This document shows positions 16,174 through 25,118 of a DNA stretch of 42,817 nt, piece by piece. The DNA comes from an uncultured Phycisphaerales bacterium (GTDB lineage Bacteria > Planctomycetota > Phycisphaerae > Sedimentisphaerales > Anaerobacaceae), in assembly GCA_937927975.1 (NCBI GenBank), contig CALEZT010000275.1, forward strand, positions 1 to 42,817, in the 5' to 3' direction. The notes under the pieces are model-generated. The model did not search any database. It saw only the letters and a list, made by a program, of their open reading frames with translations, and had not been told where the DNA came from. Both the position numbers and the translations under genes were made by a program. How positions within the stretch are numbered: position 1 is the first letter of the stretch; the number at the start of each line of letters is the position of its first letter.

Positions 16174-16986
16174 GTGGAAACGATCGGCTTCATTGGCAGC
16201 GGCAACATGGCCGAGGCCTTCATCAACGGCGTCCTCAAGGCCGGCGTGTACCTGCCCGGCAAAGTCTATGTCAGCGACATCCGCGCGGACCGGATCGAGT
16301 ATCTCCGAGAGCACTACGGCGTGCGGACCGCGACGAGCAACGCGGAACTGGCCTCCAAGGTGGACGTCCTGGTCCTGAGCGTCAAGCCGCAGAACATGAA
16401 GACCGTGCTGCAGGACATCAAGGAGAGCATCGACAAGGACATCCTCGTCATCTCCATCGCCGCGGGCATCAAGACCTCGCTGATTTCGTCGGTGCTGGGC
16501 GACGTGGCGATCGTGCGGGTCATGCCCAACATGCCCGCGTGGGTGCGAGCGGGCGCCAGCGTGCTCTACCCCAACGAGAAGGCCCGAAAGAACGTCGAGA
16601 AGGCGCGACTGATCCTGTTGTCCGTCGGCCAGGCCATCGTCGTCGAGGACGAAGGACAGCTCGACGCTGTGACCGCGGTCAGCGGCTCCGGCCCGGCGTA
16701 CTTCTTCCTGCTGATGCAGGAGATGATCACGACAGGCATCAAGCTGGGCCTGCCCGAGCAGGAGGCCCAGGAACTGGTCCTTCAGACCGCCAAAGGCGCA
16801 GCCCTGCTGGCAGAGAAAGCGGCCACCGAGAACACCACGCCGGCGCAACTCAGCGCCCGCGTCGCGACGCCCAACGGCACCACCGAAGCCGCGTTCAAGG
16901 TGTTCCAGGCCGGGAAGTTCAGCGACATGGTTTCGTCTGCGCTGACCCGCGCTGCCGAGCGGAGCCGCGAACTGTCTGCCGGTTGA
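16174..16986 (+). CDS. proC: Pyrroline-5-carboxylate reductase
   Basis: 270 residues, normal for ProC, the last step of proline synthesis (P5C + NAD(P)H to proline). The Rossmann dinucleotide motif GFIGSGNMAEAF is at residues 5-16. Further signatures are SVKPQNM, RVMPNMPAWV, the conserved VSGSGPAYFF and a C-terminal TPNGTTEAA motif. The start is a GTG at 16174 with GAAGGAG 6 nt upstream; an in-frame ATG at 16087 would add 29 residues without homology. It follows the sigma factor by 106 nt and precedes the P5C dehydrogenase by 143 nt. Confidence 0.93.
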   Translation: METIGFIGSGNMAEAFINGVLKAGVYLPGKVYVSDIRADRIEYLREHYGVRTATSNAELASKVDVLVLSVKPQNMKTVLQDIKESIDKDILVISIAAGIKTSLISSVLGDVAIVRVMPNMPAWVRAGASVLYPNEKARKNVEKARLILLSVGQAIVVEDEGQLDAVTAVSGSGPAYFFLLMQEMITTGIKLGLPEQEAQELVLQTAKGAALLAEKAATENTTPAQLSARVATPNGTTEAAFKVFQAGKFSDMVSSALTRAAERSRELSAG

Positions 16987-17038
16987 CCACTTTGCGAAAT
17001 CTTTGACATGCGATAGCTACTCCATGGAGGCGATGGTT

Positions 17039-17044
17039 TATAAT
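17039..17044 (+). promoter_or_regulatory. Perfect TATAAT box before the P5C dehydrogenase gene
   Basis: TATAAT is 86 nt upstream of the ATG at 17130. The best TTGACA (17003-17008) is 30 bp away, too far to pair with it, and no good -35 lies at 16-18 bp. Separate transcription of this gene is plausible but not proven. Confidence 0.35.
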
Positions 17045-17129
17045 CCCGCCTTCGTCCCCAGCGGAGAACCGATCGACAATCGCGGGTCGAAAGTCGTGGA
17101 TCGAGAACAAAGACAGGAGCACAAGGAAC

Positions 17130-18713
17130 ATGGTCAAAGGCAGTACGCAGTCGAAAGGCGGCATGACGTTGCCGCCGTTCAAGAATGAACGGATCTTCCC
17201 GGGCGTGGACGACCCGAAAGTCCGCGAGGCCTTCCCGAAGGCGATCTCGCAGGTCCGTGGGCAACTCGGAAAGACCTATCCGCTGTATATCGACGGACGC
17301 GACGTCACGACGGGAACCACGCTGGATTCGACCAATCCGGCCAATCCCTCGGAAGTCATCGGCAAGGTCTGCCAAGCCGGGCAGGTCGAGGCGAAACTGG
17401 CGTTGGACGCGGCCGAACGGGCGCTGCTGACCTGGCGCGACGTCCCCCCTGCTGAACGGGCTCAGTACCTCGTCAAAGCTGCGGAAGTCGCCCGCAGACG
17501 GATGTTCGAGTACGCCGCGTGGCAGGTGCTCGAAGAGGGCAAACAGTGGGCCCAGGCCTACAACGATCTCGCAGAAGGCATCGACTTCCTGGAGTACTAC
17601 GCCAGGGAGATGATTCGCCTGGGCGAACCCCAGGATCTGGGCAGCTACGCCGGCGAGAAGAATTACTACTTCTATCAGCCCAAAGGCGTCGCCCTGGTCA
17701 TCGCGCCGTGGAACTTCCCGTTCGCCATCGGCTGCGGCATGTGCGCCGCCGCGATCGTAGCGGGCAATCCGGTCGTCTTCAAACCGTCGAGCCAGGCCAT
17801 GGTCGTCGGCCATCACCTCGTCGAGATCTTCCGCGAGGTCGGTCTGCCTTCCGGCGTGTTCAACTTCCTCCCCGGCCCCAGTTCCGCCATCGGCGACTAC
17901 CTCGTCGACAGCCCGAAGGTCGCCGTGATCGCCTTCACCGGCTCGATGGGCGTGGGCCTGCGAATCCTGGAGCGGGCCGGACGGACGCCGGAGGGGCAGA
18001 CCTCGGTCAAGCACGTCGTTTGCGAAATGGGCGGCAAGAACGCCATCATCCTCGACGAGGAATTCGATGAAGACGCGGCGGTCCGGGACGTCCTGTACTC
18101 CGCCTTCGGTTACCAAGGCCAGAAATGTTCGGCCTGCTCCCGACTGATCGTCCACGACAAGGCGTATGACCGGTTCGTGCCCAAGCTCGTCGAAGCTGCC
18201 AAGAAGCTCAAGATCGGTCCCGCCGAAGACCCCGCCAATTACATGGGCCCGGTCATCGACCCGAAGGCCCAGAAGACGATCCTGCAGTACGTCGACTTGG
18301 CGGCCAAGGAGGGTCGAATCCTGTACCGCAGCGAGGTCCCCACCACCGGCTGCTACGTCCCGATGACGATCGTGGAGGGCATCACGCCGAAGCACCGCAT
18401 CGCCCAGGAGGAGGTCTTCGGACCGGTTCTGGCGATCATGCGGGCCAAGGATTTCGACCAGGCGATCGAGTGGGCCAACTCGACCCGGTTCGCCCTGACG
18501 GGCGCAATCTTCAGCGCCAACCGCGGGCATCTGGACAGGGCCGTAAGAGAGTTCCGCGTGGGCAACCTGTATCTCAATCGCCCCAGCGTCGGCGCGTTGG
18601 TTAAGGTGCAGCCCTTCGGCGGGTTCAAGATGTCCGGCGGCGGCACCAAGGCGGGCGGTCCCGACTACCTGCTCCACTTCATGGACCCCAGAGCCGTGAC
18701 GGAACCGCAGTAG
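17130..18713 (+). CDS. rocA: 1-pyrroline-5-carboxylate (glutamate semialdehyde) dehydrogenase, RocA type
   Basis: A 527-residue aldehyde dehydrogenase oxidising P5C/glutamate semialdehyde to glutamate with NAD+. It follows Bacillus-type RocA along its length: YPLYIDGRDV, EAIDFLEYYAREMI-like GIDFLEYYAREMI, VALVIAPWNFPFAI, VAVIAFTGSMGVG, catalytic E299 (in CEMGGKNA), nucleophile C333 (in GQKCSACS), EEVFGPVLA, and the PFGGFKMSG...KAGGPDYL ending typical of P5C dehydrogenases. The ATG has AAGGAAC upstream. No proline dehydrogenase is adjacent, so the P5C may come from ornithine or a ProDH encoded elsewhere. A strong terminator follows. Confidence 0.93.
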   Translation: MVKGSTQSKGGMTLPPFKNERIFPGVDDPKVREAFPKAISQVRGQLGKTYPLYIDGRDVTTGTTLDSTNPANPSEVIGKVCQAGQVEAKLALDAAERALLTWRDVPPAERAQYLVKAAEVARRRMFEYAAWQVLEEGKQWAQAYNDLAEGIDFLEYYAREMIRLGEPQDLGSYAGEKNYYFYQPKGVALVIAPWNFPFAIGCGMCAAAIVAGNPVVFKPSSQAMVVGHHLVEIFREVGLPSGVFNFLPGPSSAIGDYLVDSPKVAVIAFTGSMGVGLRILERAGRTPEGQTSVKHVVCEMGGKNAIILDEEFDEDAAVRDVLYSAFGYQGQKCSACSRLIVHDKAYDRFVPKLVEAAKKLKIGPAEDPANYMGPVIDPKAQKTILQYVDLAAKEGRILYRSEVPTTGCYVPMTIVEGITPKHRIAQEEVFGPVLAIMRAKDFDQAIEWANSTRFALTGAIFSANRGHLDRAVREFRVGNLYLNRPSVGALVKVQPFGGFKMSGGGTKAGGPDYLLHFMDPRAVTEPQ

Positions 18714-18744
18714 TCGAGCCAGGACGATAATCGACAAACGAGAG

Positions 18745-18787
18745 AAGGCGACCCCCGCTTTCACTGGCGAGGGTCGCCTTTTCTCTT
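18745..18787 (+). terminator. Rho-independent terminator between converging genes
   Basis: AAGGCGACCC (18745-18754) and GGGTCGCCTT (18771-18780) form a perfect 10-bp stem, followed by TTCTCTT. It separates the P5C dehydrogenase from the converging beta-helix gene. Confidence 0.8.
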
Positions 18788-18817
18788 GCTCTTTGATCCG
18801 GCCCTCCGAGCCTTCGA

Positions 18818-21800
18818 TTACGGGTTGGCCGGAGCGAGACTGGTCTCGGCGGTCCCGCCGTAACATCCCATATCGATCCGCGAATTAGTTGCGGGGCCGC
18901 CCAGCGGGACACTCAAAGGCTCGTCCAGCAACTCGGCCGTCGGGTCGCCGGCGTCGATGCAGGGACTCGTGACATCGTCCGATATCCAGGAGTCGGCGGC
19001 GGTGTCCCATCGCCAGCCCTGGCTCTTGAGGTGATAATCACCCGGCGTCCAGACACTTGCGGCCCAGTTGCCCGATGAAACGAACTGCGGATCGGCGTCG
19101 ATATTGCCCTCGCCCTCCCAGCCGCCCTGGACGTCGCTGTAGGTGGCGACGGTCCGTCCGCTCTTGATCTGCGCGCCGTTGGCGGCGCGGTTGAAGTACA
19201 GGATCGAGTTGATCACAGTCGGAGCGTAGGCGTCGATGCCCTCCAGCAAGTTCTCCACGATGGTGCAGTTGATCGTGGTCGGTCTCCCGCCGCGGATGCC
19301 CTGGGCGCGGTTGCCCGCGATGAGGCAGTGGCGGATCGTCGCTTCGTTCTGCCGAACGGTGCGGCCCTCGGACGCGCTGGACATTTCGATGCCTGCGGCC
19401 CCGTTGGCGATGATCTGGGAATGCGTGACGGTCGGATTGCACTGGCCGACGAGCCGCACGCCGGAACCTCTGCTGCCGGTCACGACGCACCGTGTGATCG
19501 TGGGCGAAGCGTTGTAGCAGTAGATCCCCTCGCTGCCTCCCGTGACGGTGAATCCCGCCAGGACGCTCCCGGCTTCCTCCTGCGAAGCGAATGTCACCGT
19601 GCTCGCGTCAGTCCGCAGAATGGTCGCAGCGACGACCGCCGGATTCTCCGGATCTTCCGAGCGGATCGTCACGGGCCTGCCCGCAAAGCCGACCTTCTCC
19701 TCATAGACGCCCTGGCTGGCGACGATCTCGTCGCCGTCGCTGGCGTCGGTGACCGCGTGCTGGAGATAATCGTAACGCAGACCCGTTCTGGCGTTCTGCA
19801 CGCGGCCGTCGAAGATGGAATACGCCAGGTCGAGGCTCATGCCCTGGATGGGTCCGTAGGCCGAACGCAGCCATACCAGGTTGCGACCGTCGAGAGCGGG
19901 CATGGTCCCGATCGTCGAGGCGGGCATATCGGTGTTCAGCACGCCATAATTGCGAGTGATGAAAGCCAGCTTGATCCCGCCGCCCAGGAGACTGCTGTCG
20001 ACGTAGGCCACCAGAGGCCCGTCAATCGCAGCCTGCTGCTGCGAGCCGGACCCCTTGGCCACGCCGAACTCGCGGATGTTCTCGAAGTCGGAGAGGTCGG
20101 CCCCGTAGAGATCGCCGTAATCGTTTCGCTCGTCGGTCCAGACCACGAAGCGTCCGGAGATCGCCGGGTCGTACTGGCGGGCCGGATGAGCGCAGACCGT
20201 GACGACCTTGATGTTGTTCAGATCCGAAAGGTCCGCCGCGTAGATGTCGCCATTGCCTTCCCAGACGACGATGTCGCCGCTGATGTCGACCACGCTGTCC
20301 GTCTGCCCGAAGGGACTGGAAACCGCCACCGGGTCCCGTCGGCCCACATTCGTCGCGACGGTGAAATGGACCGGCGCATCGAGATTGCTGACGTCCGCGC
20401 CGCAGATGTCATAAGGCGTGTTGTACCACTTCTCAGGCACGTTCCTGTCGAGGCCCACATGCTGCACCCACACGACCTTCCTGCCCGACACGGCCGGATG
20501 GTTGTACGAGGCCGTGCTGCTGCGATTTCGCAGGGTCGAGGGCACACCGCTGGGGCCGCGGACGAACACGCTCGAACACACAGGGCCCGACATCTCGTTG
20601 TAGGAGATCCCGCCGGCCCAGACGACGAGGTCGCCGTCGACCTTCGGATAGAGGCTGTAAGAACCCGAGGCCAGCGTCTCCAGTTTTCCCGTCGTCATAT
20701 CCTTGTACACGACCTGCAACTCGCCCTGCGTCGTCTGCAAGACGTAGGCGATCCTCATGCCGGAAATGTCGGGCATGTAAGGGCCGTATCCCAGCCCCGG
20801 AGCCACATCGAAATCTTGCCCTTTGGCCGTGACAGGGACAATGATGTATCGAACGCGACTGGGCTCGCTCTGGGCAAAGCCGTCGCTGACGACCAGTTCG
20901 AAGACGTACTGGCCCGAAGCGCCGGCGACAAACCACGGAGAGGCCGTATCGGCGTCCTCCAAATCGACCGGCTCGCCTTCCACCTGCGTCCACTGGTAGG
21001 TCAGCCGATCGACGACGTCGGGATCGCTGGAATCCGTGCCGTCCAGAGTCGCCTTGGAGGAGGCCCCGCAGATCCGATCCCCCCCGGCGTTCGCCACGGG
21101 CACATGGTTGGGGGCCACAAGGATCAGGACCGAGTCCGGCTCGCTTTCATATCGATCGTCGGCGACGACCAACTGGAAAACGTACTGGCCGAACTCGGCG
21201 GGGATGAAGGTGGGGCTCTCGGCGTCCGCATTCTCCAGGGCCGCCGAGGGGCCACTGACCTGGGTCCAGCGGAACGTCTTGACCCCGTCGGGATCGTAGA
21301 AATAGCTTTGGCCGCCGTCCAGCGTCACGGTCTGCAACGGCTCCAGGACGTGCTGATCATGCCCGGCCCAAGAGACGGGTTTGACGTAGCCCACGTACTC
21401 GTCGGCCCCGATGTCGATTCGGGCGGCATAGACGCGATCCTGATTGTCGATGTCCTTGGCGCCGGCCGCCGCGGCGTACAGGGGATTTCCTGCGTTCACG
21501 CAGGGCGACTCGAAGACCAGATGAAAGTCCTTGCTGAAGACTGCACCAAGGAACTTCGGATCGGCGCTGATGTTGCCGTTCTTGCCGGTCAGATCGTACG
21601 TGCCGTCGATGTCCAAGGCTCCTGTCTGCTGATTCATGTAGAGATAGTTGCCCGGCGTGTTGCCCCAGACGTCGTTGCAGGAGATCACCGCCCCCTGCCA
21701 GTCGCCTCTCATGAGCAGGCCGCCCCCGCTGGGGGAGTTGCAAATGATGTTGTTGACGATCTTGCCGTTGCCGAGCTGCGGCTCGAAGATCACGTAGACG

Positions 21801-22537
21801 TTGCCTCCGATGCCGTCGCCGGGGCCTTGGTTGCAGTTGTTGCCGACGATCGTGTTGTTCAGAAGGGTGCCGCCGATGAGGCATACGCCGCCGGCGACGT
21901 AGGCGGAGTTGTCATAGATGACGTTGTTGGCAATGAAGGCCTGACCGATGTACAGCATCAGGCCGCCGGCGGCGAAGCCGACGTTGTTTCGGATGACATT
22001 GTGGGTGATCGTGGCGTTGCTTTCGATACAGGCGATACCGCCGCCATAGGAGATACGACTGTCCGCGTTCGTGTTGCCCAGTTGGACCGGGCCGCGGTTG
22101 CTGGCGATGACGTTCTTGGTGATCGTCGGCGAGGCTCGCAGGCAGTAGATGCCGCCGCCCCAGAAGACGTTGTCGCCTTCGATGGTGTCGTTGAGGGTGC
22201 CGAAGCCGCCGGTGATGGTGAAGCCCGTCAGCACCGCGTCGGAAGTCTCGCCATTCTCAAAGGTCACGGCGCTGCCGTCGCCGTCGGCGTTGATGATCGT
22301 ATAGCCGACGATCCCACGGTCGTTGGGGTCCGTGCTCGTGACGGTGATGGCCTTGCCTGTGAAGTTGATGGTCTCGTAGTAGACGCCCGGCGCGACCAGG
22401 ACCGTATCGCCGTCAACGGCCGCCTCGATGCCCGACTGGATGCTCGGATACTCGCTGGGCACCTTCAGCGTCGCCCCGAAGGCGGCAGCGGCCACGAGAA
22501 ACAGCACCACAACGCTCAACCACACGACCCTTTTCAT
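18818..22537 (-). CDS. Giant secreted beta-helix / PKD / propeller composite protein
   Basis: 1239 residues with a signal peptide (1-22, hydrophobic, ending AFG). Residues about 23-395 are a parallel beta-helix with rungs such as ITKNVIASN, ITHNVIRNN and IANNVIYDN, ending in an SPCVNAGNP...DIGADEY motif. About 400-595 hold two PKD-like domains (LDGGQSYFYDPDGV, LDGTDSSDPD). About 595-925 is a TolB/WD-like propeller region (repeated PKVDGDLVVWAG, ISGDIVVWEG, ISGRFVVWTDERNDYGDLY). About 925-1239 is a second beta-helix with the RIDMGCYGGTAE ending seen in many Planctomycetota proteins. The start at 22537 has AAAGGCG and begins the signal peptide; a longer frame to 22693 lacks one. Probably a surface glycan-binding or lyase-like protein; no active site assigned. 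Confidence 0.82.
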   Translation of the reverse strand: MKRVVWLSVVVLFLVAAAAFGATLKVPSEYPSIQSGIEAAVDGDTVLVAPGVYYETINFTGKAITVTSTDPNDRGIVGYTIINADGDGSAVTFENGETSDAVLTGFTITGGFGTLNDTIEGDNVFWGGGIYCLRASPTITKNVIASNRGPVQLGNTNADSRISYGGGIACIESNATITHNVIRNNVGFAAGGLMLYIGQAFIANNVIYDNSAYVAGGVCLIGGTLLNNTIVGNNCNQGPGDGIGGNVYVIFEPQLGNGKIVNNIICNSPSGGGLLMRGDWQGAVISCNDVWGNTPGNYLYMNQQTGALDIDGTYDLTGKNGNISADPKFLGAVFSKDFHLVFESPCVNAGNPLYAAAAGAKDIDNQDRVYAARIDIGADEYVGYVKPVSWAGHDQHVLEPLQTVTLDGGQSYFYDPDGVKTFRWTQVSGPSAALENADAESPTFIPAEFGQYVFQLVVADDRYESEPDSVLILVAPNHVPVANAGGDRICGASSKATLDGTDSSDPDVVDRLTYQWTQVEGEPVDLEDADTASPWFVAGASGQYVFELVVSDGFAQSEPSRVRYIIVPVTAKGQDFDVAPGLGYGPYMPDISGMRIAYVLQTTQGELQVVYKDMTTGKLETLASGSYSLYPKVDGDLVVWAGGISYNEMSGPVCSSVFVRGPSGVPSTLRNRSSTASYNHPAVSGRKVVWVQHVGLDRNVPEKWYNTPYDICGADVSNLDAPVHFTVATNVGRRDPVAVSSPFGQTDSVVDISGDIVVWEGNGDIYAADLSDLNNIKVVTVCAHPARQYDPAISGRFVVWTDERNDYGDLYGADLSDFENIREFGVAKGSGSQQQAAIDGPLVAYVDSSLLGGGIKLAFITRNYGVLNTDMPASTIGTMPALDGRNLVWLRSAYGPIQGMSLDLAYSIFDGRVQNARTGLRYDYLQHAVTDASDGDEIVASQGVYEEKVGFAGRPVTIRSEDPENPAVVAATILRTDASTVTFASQEEAGSVLAGFTVTGGSEGIYCYNASPTITRCVVTGSRGSGVRLVGQCNPTVTHSQIIANGAAGIEMSSASEGRTVRQNEATIRHCLIAGNRAQGIRGGRPTTINCTIVENLLEGIDAYAPTVINSILYFNRAANGAQIKSGRTVATYSDVQGGWEGEGNIDADPQFVSSGNWAASVWTPGDYHLKSQGWRWDTAADSWISDDVTSPCIDAGDPTAELLDEPLSVPLGGPATNSRIDMGCYGGTAETSLAPANP

Positions 22538-22618
22538 ACGTTCGCCTTTCCGAACCAGTGCCCATGTGAAAGCAGGAATGGCAAGGGGGACCTTCCTCCG
22601 ATAGCCTGCCAGAACCGT

Positions 22619-22647
22619 ATGATACCCGAAAAGGACGGTCTTTTCAA
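22619..22647 (-). promoter_or_regulatory. Sigma70-type promoter of the giant beta-helix gene
   Basis: TTGAAA (22642-22647) and TATCAT (22619-22624) on the minus strand with exactly 17 bp between. The leader to the ATG at 22537 would be about 75 nt. The rest of the 22538-22854 gap shows only the short tandem repeat at its right end. Confidence 0.6.
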
Positions 22648-22828
22648 GATGCGATCGGCCGTCCCGACAGGTTCCCGTCCTTGCCACGAACACTCAAAGT
22701 ATCTGTGTTACCAGACGCACCAGATGCGACACCATTACTCAAAAAAACGCTGTGGATCGGAAATACTTGCAGAGGTGGGGTTCCTGAGAGGTGTTGAGGC
22801 AGCTTTGACGACTCGCAACGGAGACGCC

Positions 22829-22854
22829 AGATCGAAGATCGCAGATCGTAGATC
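22829..22854. repeat. AGATCGN heptamer tandem repeat flush with a stop codon
   Basis: Three copies of AGATCGN (A, C, then T as last base) and a partial fourth. The repeat ends directly at the TAG stop (22855-22857) of the uracil-DNA glycosylase gene. Confidence 0.6.
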
Positions 22855-23670
22855 CTAAGCCCCTTTTCCCCGTTCCGGCACGGGCAATCCCAGCTCCACG
22901 AGGACCTTCTTCATGTCCTCCCAGACTCGCCTGCGGTTGTCGGGCGTGTAGCTGCGAAGCAGATACGCCGGGTGGTAGGTGGCGATCAGCTTGATGGGCG
23001 GCCGGCCGATGCCGTTGCAGTACTCCTGAAACTCGCCGCGAAGCTGACCGATGCCCTGGTTGGTGTTCAGCAGCGTCCGGGCCGCGTGGGCGCCCAAGGC
23101 GACGATCACTTCAGGGTTCAGGATCTCGATCTGCCTCTGGAGAAATGGCAGGCAACTGACGACCTCATCGGGACGAGGGTCGCGGTTCTCCGGCGGGCGG
23201 CACTTGAGGATGTTGGCGATGAAGACGTCCTCGCGTTTGAGGCCGCAGGCTTCGATGATCTTGTCCAGGAGCTGGCCCGCCCTGCCGACGAAGGGCCGGC
23301 CCTGGGCGTCTTCATCCGCCCCCGGCGCCTCACCCACGAACAGGATGCGGGTCTTCGGACTGCCCTCGCCGGGCACGGCGTTGGTTCGCGTCCCGCCCAG
23401 TCCGCACTTGCGGCACTCGCGTGCCTCGGCGGCAATCGCTTCCAGTTCCTTGACAACATCCGCAGGCGTAGTCCGGCGGGGCATCTGTACCTCACTTCTC
23501 GGGGTATCCACACAAGACGACCCGCTCACGGCAACAGGCTCCGAAGCCACAGACTCCGAGGACGAAGACCCTTCGCACCGGGGTTTTCCCCTGACCGCAA
23601 ATCCCGCGAAGAACCCCTCCATTTCGAGGTGCTGGCGAACCACCTTGTTCAGATCGACATCCTGGACCAT
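22855..23670 (-). CDS. Family 4 (Fe-S) uracil-DNA glycosylase
   Basis: 271 residues. It removes uracil from DNA as the first step of base-excision repair. Active-site motif GEAPGADEDAQGRPFVG (about 113-129) and the HPAYLLR motif near the C-terminus are diagnostic. The four cluster cysteines C86, C89, C157 and C173 are all present (CX2C ... CX15C). Residues 1-62 are a family-typical helical start (VVRQHLEMEGF) plus a Ser-rich linker. The ATG at 23670 has no good ribosome-binding site; an internal ATG at 23484 has GTGAGG and gives a 209-residue core, so the true start is uncertain. It lies 67 nt after kbl. Confidence 0.9.
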   Translation of the reverse strand: MVQDVDLNKVVRQHLEMEGFFAGFAVRGKPRCEGSSSSESVASEPVAVSGSSCVDTPRSEVQMPRRTTPADVVKELEAIAAEARECRKCGLGGTRTNAVPGEGSPKTRILFVGEAPGADEDAQGRPFVGRAGQLLDKIIEACGLKREDVFIANILKCRPPENRDPRPDEVVSCLPFLQRQIEILNPEVIVALGAHAARTLLNTNQGIGQLRGEFQEYCNGIGRPPIKLIATYHPAYLLRSYTPDNRRRVWEDMKKVLVELGLPVPERGKGA

Positions 23671-23737
23671 ACGAACATTCTACCAGGCCTCTACCCTGTG
23701 GAAAAGCCGAAACGGGCGAACATCGCTCCAATCAGGC

Positions 23738-24922
23738 TCATCGTTTCAACTCTCGGGCGACCTCGTCGAACTTCTCGACCGCGAAATCCAGATCCTCGCG
23801 GGTGTGAGCGGCGGAGACCTGCGTCCGAATCCGGGCCTTGCCCTGCGGGACCACGGGATACGAGAAGCCGATGACGTAGACACCCTTCTCGAGCATCCGG
23901 CGGGCCATCTCCTGGGCCAGGGCCGCGTCGCCCAGCATGATCGGCGTAATCGGATGATCGCCCGGCAGGACCGTCAGACCGGTCGTCGCGATTCGCTCGC
24001 GGAAGTACTGCGTGTTCGAGCGGAGGCGATCCACCAGTTCGGTCGAGCGGCCGAGCAGTTCCAGGGCCTTCAACGAGCCGGCGGCGATCGCCGGGGCCAG
24101 GGTGTTCGAGAACAGGTACGGCCGACTCCGCTGGCGAAGTATCTGGACGATCTCCTTTCGACCGGAGGTGTAGCCGCCGCTGGCGCCGCCCAGGGCCTTG
24201 CCGAAGGTGCCGGTGATGATGTCCACCCGACCCATGACGCCGCGATATTCGGGAGTGCCCCGGCCCGTCTTGCCGATGACGCCCGCCGCGTGGCAGTCGT
24301 CGATCATGACCAACGCGTCGTACTTGTCCGCCAGTTCGCAGATGTCGTCGAGCCTGGCAACGTAGCCATCCATCGAGAAGACGCCGTCGGTCGCAATCAG
24401 GCGGAATCGCGATGCCCTTGCGGACTTGAGCTTCTCTTCGAGGTCCGCCATGTCGCTGTTGTTGAACCGCAGACGCTCGGCCTTGCACAGACGGACGCCG
24501 TCGATGATGCTGGCGTGGTTCAACTGGTCGCTGATGATGACGTCCTCGGGCCCGAGGATCGTCTCGAACAGCCCGCCGTTGGCGTCGAAGCACGAACTGT
24601 AGATGATCGTGTCCTCGGTGCCGAGGAACCGCGTGACCGCGGCCTCCAGGTCCTTGTGGATCTGCTGGGTCCCGCAGATGAACCGCACGGAGCCCAGACC
24701 GAAACCCCACTTGTCGTAGCTGTCGCGCGCCGCCTTGACCACCTCAGGATGGTTGCCCAGACCCAGGTAGTTGTTGGCGCACATATTGACGACGGACTGC
24801 CCGTTCGAGACCTTGATCCGACTGCCCTGCGGGCTCACGATGACTCGCTCGGGTTTCTCCAGGCCGGCCCGGCGAATCTCGTCGAGTTGACCAGACAGGT
24901 ATTCTCGCATATTGCCAAACAT
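23738..24922 (-). CDS. kbl: Glycine C-acetyltransferase (2-amino-3-ketobutyrate CoA ligase)
   Basis: A 394-residue PLP enzyme converting 2-amino-3-ketobutyrate plus CoA to glycine and acetyl-CoA, second step of threonine breakdown. It closely follows E. coli Kbl: [51 protein letters not shown], the [11 protein letters not shown] aspartate, the PLP-lysine motif [16 protein letters not shown], and the C-terminal [16 protein letters not shown]. The ATG at 24922 has GAGGAT upstream; the longer frame to 24994 is only translated repeat DNA. It lies downstream of tdh, separated by a dispersed repeat of about 160 nt. Confidence 0.95.
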   Translation of the reverse strand: MFGNMREYLSGQLDEIRRAGLEKPERVIVSPQGSRIKVSNGQSVVNMCANNYLGLGNHPEVVKAARDSYDKWGFGLGSVRFICGTQQIHKDLEAAVTRFLGTEDTIIYSSCFDANGGLFETILGPEDVIISDQLNHASIIDGVRLCKAERLRFNNSDMADLEEKLKSARASRFRLIATDGVFSMDGYVARLDDICELADKYDALVMIDDCHAAGVIGKTGRGTPEYRGVMGRVDIITGTFGKALGGASGGYTSGRKEIVQILRQRSRPYLFSNTLAPAIAAGSLKALELLGRSTELVDRLRSNTQYFRERIATTGLTVLPGDHPITPIMLGDAALAQEMARRMLEKGVYVIGFSYPVVPQGKARIRTQVSAAHTREDLDFAVEKFDEVARELKR

Positions 24923-24958
24923 ATTCACATCCTCAAGGCAACAAGTCAGTCTGCTGTC

Positions 24959-25118
24959 AGAAATCCGAAATCCGAATTTCGAAATTCGAAACAAGCACGA
25001 ATGACCGAATCTCGAAATCCAAAACGGCGTTTCGAACGTGCGGCAGCGTTTCGGTCATTTGAGTTTGGAGCCTTCGGATTTGTTTCGGATTTCGTGCTTC
25101 GGATTTCGAGATTTGGAT
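24959..25118. repeat. TTCGAAATTCG-type dispersed repeat, copy 2
   Basis: The same ordered blocks as copy 1 (4325-4464): ATTCGAAACAAGCACGAATG on the left, GCAGCGTTTCGGTCATTTG in the middle, TTGTTTCGGATTTCG and GCTTCGGATTTCG on the right. The two halves are partly complementary and could fold. It separates tdh from kbl and directly abuts the tdh stop codon. Confidence 0.7.

Noticed and set aside
17003..17008. TTGACA as -35 box for the TATAAT at 17039
   Set aside because: The spacing is 30 bp, far outside the 16-18 bp that sigma70 tolerates.
22829..22854. Possible CRISPR-like or VNTR array
   Set aside because: Only three and a half 7-nt units without spacers; a simple tandem repeat.
19328..22858. 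1176-codon open frame on the plus strand opposite the giant beta-helix gene
   Set aside because: Low-complexity, Val/Asp/Gly/Arg-rich translation without domains; the minus-strand product has a signal peptide, beta-helix rungs and a promoter.
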